Assembly: GCA_017648525.1 (NCBI GenBank)
Contig: JAGCIP010000175.1
Location: 1 to 8,700, forward strand
Direction of reading: 5' to 3'
DNA: 8,700 nucleotides
Source: Clostridia bacterium
Lineage (GTDB): Bacteria; Bacillota; Clostridia; Christensenellales; Borkfalkiaceae
Below are positions 5,571-8,700 of the stretch, piece after piece. Below the pieces are notes generated by a model that ran no database searches, was not told where the DNA came from, and was given only the letters and a program-made list of their open reading frames with translations. Both the position numbers and the translations under genes were made by a program. Within the stretch, counting starts at the first letter, position 1; the number at the start of each line of letters is the position of its first letter.

Positions 5571-6392
5571 ATGAACTTTAGAAAATGTTATGAAAAAATT
5601 GAAATCCCAGACGGGTTGTTAGATTATCAATGGAATAAAAATTTTTATTTTCATAAACACAATCACGATTTTTGGGAATTTTCGCTCGTTTGCAAAGGAA
5701 GTTATCAGCAAATTATTAACGGCAAAAAGGTCTCAATGCAACCAAATCACGCCGTTTTGCTCCGCCCAGACGACACACATCAATTCTTGCCCAGCGACCC
5801 AGACGACTATCATTTAAAAGTTCTTATGAGTTGCAATTTAGTTAAGCGAATTTACGGAGTTGTTTCAGACAACTTATACGACGAAATGCTAAACGCTAAC
5901 TTTCCTTTTATGCGATTGCATCCTTCCGAAGTAAACAACATAAATAAATATATCACTTATATGGAAACTTTGCAAAATCAAAAGAGCAAACTAATTTCAA
6001 CAAAAATTGCGTTAGCGCAATATATTCTTAACACCGCATATCTTAATTCTCTTTCTAATAACAACTCTTACCCAAAAGTTGTGCACGAATTTATTTTGGA
6101 GATGTCTAAACCGCAAAACTTGGCATTAAACGTTAACGAAGTGATTGCTATGATTAATTACAGTTACTCGCACTTCGAAAAAATATTTAAAAAAGCAACT
6201 AATATGAGCTTACATCAGTTCATTACTAAACAAAAAATCAATTATGCTATGAACGCTCTTACAGAAACCGATATAGATATATTAGAACTTTCTAATTTCT
6301 TAGGTTATAGCAGTTTAAGTCATTTTTATAAGATTTTTAAAAAGCATTGCAACGTTTCGCCTGCAAGTTACAGAAGAGCGCATAAAGAGTGA
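5571..6392 (+). CDS. AraC-family transcriptional regulator with N-terminal cupin sensor domain
   Basis: A cytoplasmic DNA-binding regulator of 273 aa, the usual length for the family. The N-terminal domain (about 25-95) is an AraC-type cupin. H30, H32, E36 and G43 fit the first cupin motif (HxHx3Ex6G), and P66-x-D-x-x-H70 fits the second, so a metal- or sugar-binding pocket may be intact. A helical linker (about 115-165) is followed by two helix-turn-helix motifs: about 188-210 (NVNEVIAMINYSYSHFEKIF) and 236-268, the latter with the family signature 'GYSSLSHFYKIFKKH..VSPASYR'. This architecture is typical of activators of carbohydrate genes. It is monocistronic, with a consensus promoter before it and a terminator after it. 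It is divergent from the secreted-protein operon and convergent with a glycoside hydrolase, so either could be its target. The inducer cannot be read from sequence. Confidence 0.95.
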   Translation: MNFRKCYEKIEIPDGLLDYQWNKNFYFHKHNHDFWEFSLVCKGSYQQIINGKKVSMQPNHAVLLRPDDTHQFLPSDPDDYHLKVLMSCNLVKRIYGVVSDNLYDEMLNANFPFMRLHPSEVNNINKYITYMETLQNQKSKLISTKIALAQYILNTAYLNSLSNNNSYPKVVHEFILEMSKPQNLALNVNEVIAMINYSYSHFEKIFKKATNMSLHQFITKQKINYAMNALTETDIDILELSNFLGYSSLSHFYKIFKKHCNVSPASYRRAHKE

Positions 6393-6411
6393 CACTTACA
6401 CTCATTACTAT

Positions 6412-6453
6412 AAAAAGAACCCCGATAACTTCACCATTATCGGGGTTCTTTTT
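6412..6453. terminator. Bidirectional intrinsic terminator between convergent genes
   Basis: A 17-bp perfect stem (6412-6428 with 6437-6453) has an 8-nt loop. A GAACCCCGATAA core is flanked by five A on the left and six T (6449-6454) on the right, giving a U-tract in both directions. It lies 19 nt after the AraC-family stop and 13 nt after the stop of the minus-strand hydrolase. Confidence 0.95.
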
Positions 6454-6466
6454 TGCTGTTTTCTTT

Positions 6467-8700
6467 TTAATTAAATATTTCCAAATCATAAGTTTCAATC
6501 GTAATTTGGCTATCGCAAACGCTGTCTACTTTATCGAAAGAAAGCGTTTTTTCTTCGTTAGCGAACATTGCGAATCCATTATCGCTAAAATTATAATCCC
6601 CATCAACCAACACTAAATGAACGTATTTTTTTGCCTTTATTTTTATCGTTTTATTATTCTCGTCCACCGTATATTCAACTGTGTTTTCCGTGGGTGCTAT
6701 TTTCAAGTCTCCATTTTTATAAAACGCTCTATCGTCATTTAAATTGCTTGTCATATCCGCTACCAAAATTTCAGTTTCTTTTAGCGATACGCAAAGTTTA
6801 ACAACAGCGTTCTCGTTTGCCTCTGAAACAATGCTAAAATTAGATATTTTTTCCGCTTTGTCTTTACTAACTTTGTAAAGCGTTATATCACAATTAGCAG
6901 TTTTAATACCGTCGTTTATTACCGTTAAATTATAAAAGTCGCCTAACTTATCTATTGATAAAATAACCGGTTTTGCACAACGTTTAAACGAGTATCCACC
7001 TAACTTTATTTTGTTGTAGAAATCTATTAGCGACCAACCTGCAGCAGCCGTCCAGCAGTCGTTTAACATCCAGAAAATCATCCCCGAACAAAACCATTTT
7101 TCACGGCGTGCTTGTTCTAAAACAACCCTTAACCACTCGTATTCTACGTATTGATATTTTATCAATCGGTCTTTGTTGTTCTTGAATTTCCCAAGCATTT
7201 TTTCTGCGTAAACAATGAAAAATTCGGTAAGCTCACGCATTAAACCGGGATTGTTTTTCGTGTGATATAACCACGCTGATAAATCGTCGCCAAATATTTC
7301 TTCTTCGCTCATAAATTTTTTCAGCGTAGATAAAGAAGTTGAGCCAAAAATGGGTTCTTCAACAATAAATCTCGCCCTGTTTTCTCTCAATCTTTCTTTG
7401 TAATCATTAAGATTTTCTTCGCCCATTATATACTTAAACATTCTTTTTAAGTATTGAGAATGGTGCGTTGTCCCCACTGTATTAGAAGCATAAGTATTTC
7501 CCCCATAAGGACTTGATGCAAACGCCTCTCTATGAGGGTCGTATTTCATTAGAATAGGTTCTATTCCCTTATAGAAAGAATCTCTTCCACTATAATCTTC
7601 GTGTAAGTCAGAGCCCTCAACCGCATTTTCATTATCCCCGCTCCACCAAGCAAGACAAGGTTGATTTCTTATTAGTTTTACTACATATTCTGACTCTTTT
7701 AACAACTCATTAATAAACCAATCTTCTTTTTCGGGATACTCTCCACACGCCATTAAAAAGTCTTGCGTCACTAATATTCCAAGCCTACTACACTCGTCGT
7801 AAAAAATCTTACTCTCAAACGCTCCGCCACCCCATAAGCGTAACATATTAACACCCATTTCTTTGGCTACTTTTAGCGTTTCCTTTATCTTGTTATCTTT
7901 ATTTTTCGTTAAATACGGTTCACAAGGCACCCAGTTCCCGCCCTTGCAGAAAACCTTCGTTCCGTTCACTATTAACGTAAAGCAAGAAAATTGTTCGTTT
8001 TTATCATAATGCGGATGCTTTATTTCTAAACACTTCTTATAGTTTTCACTACCTTCTTCGTCCTTTTCCTGTAAAACTTTAACCGTTCTTATGCCAAACT
8101 TTTCTTGATAAATTATCTCGTCTTTATCCTTAATAATAACGGTATAAAGTGGTTGCTCTCCGTAACCTAATGGATACCACAATTCAGGATTAACAACGTC
8201 TATGTTGAATCTAGTTTTATTAAAGTCGCAATATCTGCTCTTTTTATATGCCAACACTCCGCTTGGTGTAAGTATTTCAAAAGTTAAAATTCTACCTATG
8301 TATTCATACTTAAACTCAACGTCTAACCCTATTGTAGCAGAGTATTTGTCTATGTTTTTCGTATATATATATGCGTTATCGATAACTGCTTCGTCTTTCT
8401 CTTCAAGAACTATACTTGCGTTACCTATTGAACAACATACGAATCTTGCCACCCAGTCCCAGCCAAAAGTGCATTGCGTTCTACGTATATTCAATCTTTC
8501 TTTAGTAAACGCATACGTTGCTTTCTCGTCAACGGGTTTTGCCGTAGTAATACACGACTTGAATTTTAATTCTACGCTGTTTTCACCTTTTTTAATTAAG
8601 CTAGAAACGTCAAACCTATGTTCTAAATTACCATTTTCTCTATGTCCAATAAACGTCCCGTTAAAATAAACGTCCACGTATGTATCAAGACGCTCAAACA
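6467..8700 (-). CDS. Glycoside hydrolase family 2, beta-mannosidase type (5' end outside window)
   Basis: The frame stays open to the right edge, giving 743 visible residues. It enters with 'FERLDTYVDVYFNG', a hallmark of the GH2 sugar-binding jelly-roll domain, so roughly 80-90 residues are missing from the usual 820-860. A further marker is 'CTFGWDW' (8473-8453). The immunoglobulin-like domain follows, then the catalytic TIM barrel with 'KGGNWVP', 'NMLRLWGGGAFE', 'FYDECSRLGILV.QDF' and 'WWSGDNE'. The Glu of GDNE (7630-7628) is the predicted acid/base. One of the two Glu in 'RFIVEEP' (7360-7355) is the probable nucleophile by comparison with 'SEFG' of beta-mannosidases. 'FWMLNDCW' and 'KRCAKP' complete the barrel, and a beta-rich C-terminal domain follows. 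Known family members remove terminal non-reducing beta-D-mannose; substrate here is inferred. The export signal, if any, is not visible. An isolated GTG at 8677 is internal, not the start. Confidence 0.9.
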   Translation of the reverse strand, partial: FERLDTYVDVYFNGTFIGHRENGNLEHRFDVSSLIKKGENSVELKFKSCITTAKPVDEKATYAFTKERLNIRRTQCTFGWDWVARFVCCSIGNASIVLEEKDEAVIDNAYIYTKNIDKYSATIGLDVEFKYEYIGRILTFEILTPSGVLAYKKSRYCDFNKTRFNIDVVNPELWYPLGYGEQPLYTVIIKDKDEIIYQEKFGIRTVKVLQEKDEEGSENYKKCLEIKHPHYDKNEQFSCFTLIVNGTKVFCKGGNWVPCEPYLTKNKDNKIKETLKVAKEMGVNMLRLWGGGAFESKIFYDECSRLGILVTQDFLMACGEYPEKEDWFINELLKESEYVVKLIRNQPCLAWWSGDNENAVEGSDLHEDYSGRDSFYKGIEPILMKYDPHREAFASSPYGGNTYASNTVGTTHHSQYLKRMFKYIMGEENLNDYKERLRENRARFIVEEPIFGSTSLSTLKKFMSEEEIFGDDLSAWLYHTKNNPGLMRELTEFFIVYAEKMLGKFKNNKDRLIKYQYVEYEWLRVVLEQARREKWFCSGMIFWMLNDCWTAAAGWSLIDFYNKIKLGGYSFKRCAKPVILSIDKLGDFYNLTVINDGIKTANCDITLYKVSKDKAEKISNFSIVSEANENAVVKLCVSLKETEILVADMTSNLNDDRAFYKNGDLKIAPTENTVEYTVDENNKTIKIKAKKYVHLVLVDGDYNFSDNGFAMFANEEKTLSFDKVDSVCDSQITIETYDLEIFN

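Noticed and set aside
6389..6616. 75-codon plus-strand frame overlapping the AraC stop
   Set aside because: It runs through the terminator hairpin and then antisense to the GH2 C-terminus; the hydrophobic translation reflects T-rich DNA.
8202..8669. 155-codon plus-strand open frame
   Set aside because: It lies antisense inside the GH2 gene, whose motifs are unmistakable, and has no recognisable domain or ribosome binding site.
8675..8677. GTG as start of the GH2 gene
   Set aside because: In-frame codons upstream encode FERLDTY, part of the conserved sugar-binding domain, so the gene starts beyond the window.
1..8700. CRISPR array, tRNA, rRNA, insertion sequence or riboswitch
   Set aside because: No regularly spaced repeats, cloverleaf, transposase frame or recognised aptamer was seen on either strand.

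Overview
The window is AT-rich and gene-dense. It has strong AGGAGG/GGTGAG-type ribosome binding sites, sigma-A-type promoters and Gram-positive-style signal peptides. Large secreted proteins are built from Ig-like, lectin-like and beta-helix-like modules. Together this suggests a low-GC Bacillota, most likely an uncultured gut-type Clostridia. The clade is an inference; there is no rRNA or other marker gene here.

Layout: (1) Positions 1-5191 hold a minus-strand gene group, read from right to left. It starts with a 43-codon gene (5060-5191), followed after 13 nt by an 863-aa secreted protein (2455-5046) containing an internal tandem duplication. A strong hairpin (2403-2443) then precedes a third gene (1-2386), a secreted multi-domain protein that runs out of the left edge. 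(2) Positions 5192-5570 form a divergent intergenic region. It holds an extended -10 promoter facing left, a consensus promoter facing right, and an unusual concentration of TTGCG/CGCAA motifs, dyads and a GC-rich hairpin. (3) Positions 5571-6392 encode an AraC-family regulator with a cupin sensor domain, read rightward. (4) A 17-bp perfect bidirectional terminator (6412-6453) separates it from a convergent minus-strand family 2 glycoside hydrolase of beta-mannosidase type (6467-8700), whose N-terminus lies beyond the right edge.

A coherent reading is a carbohydrate-responsive locus. The AraC/cupin regulator may control the divergent operon that starts with the small protein and continues with two exported, probably adhesive or glycan-binding proteins. 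The neighbouring GH2 enzyme trims beta-linked (possibly beta-mannosyl) sugars. The regulatory link rests on the divergent layout and on two TTGCG half-sites exactly 21 bp apart at the -35 of the divergent promoter; it is inference. The least described parts are the 43-aa peptide gene, the duplicated module of the 863-aa protein and the motif-rich intergenic region.
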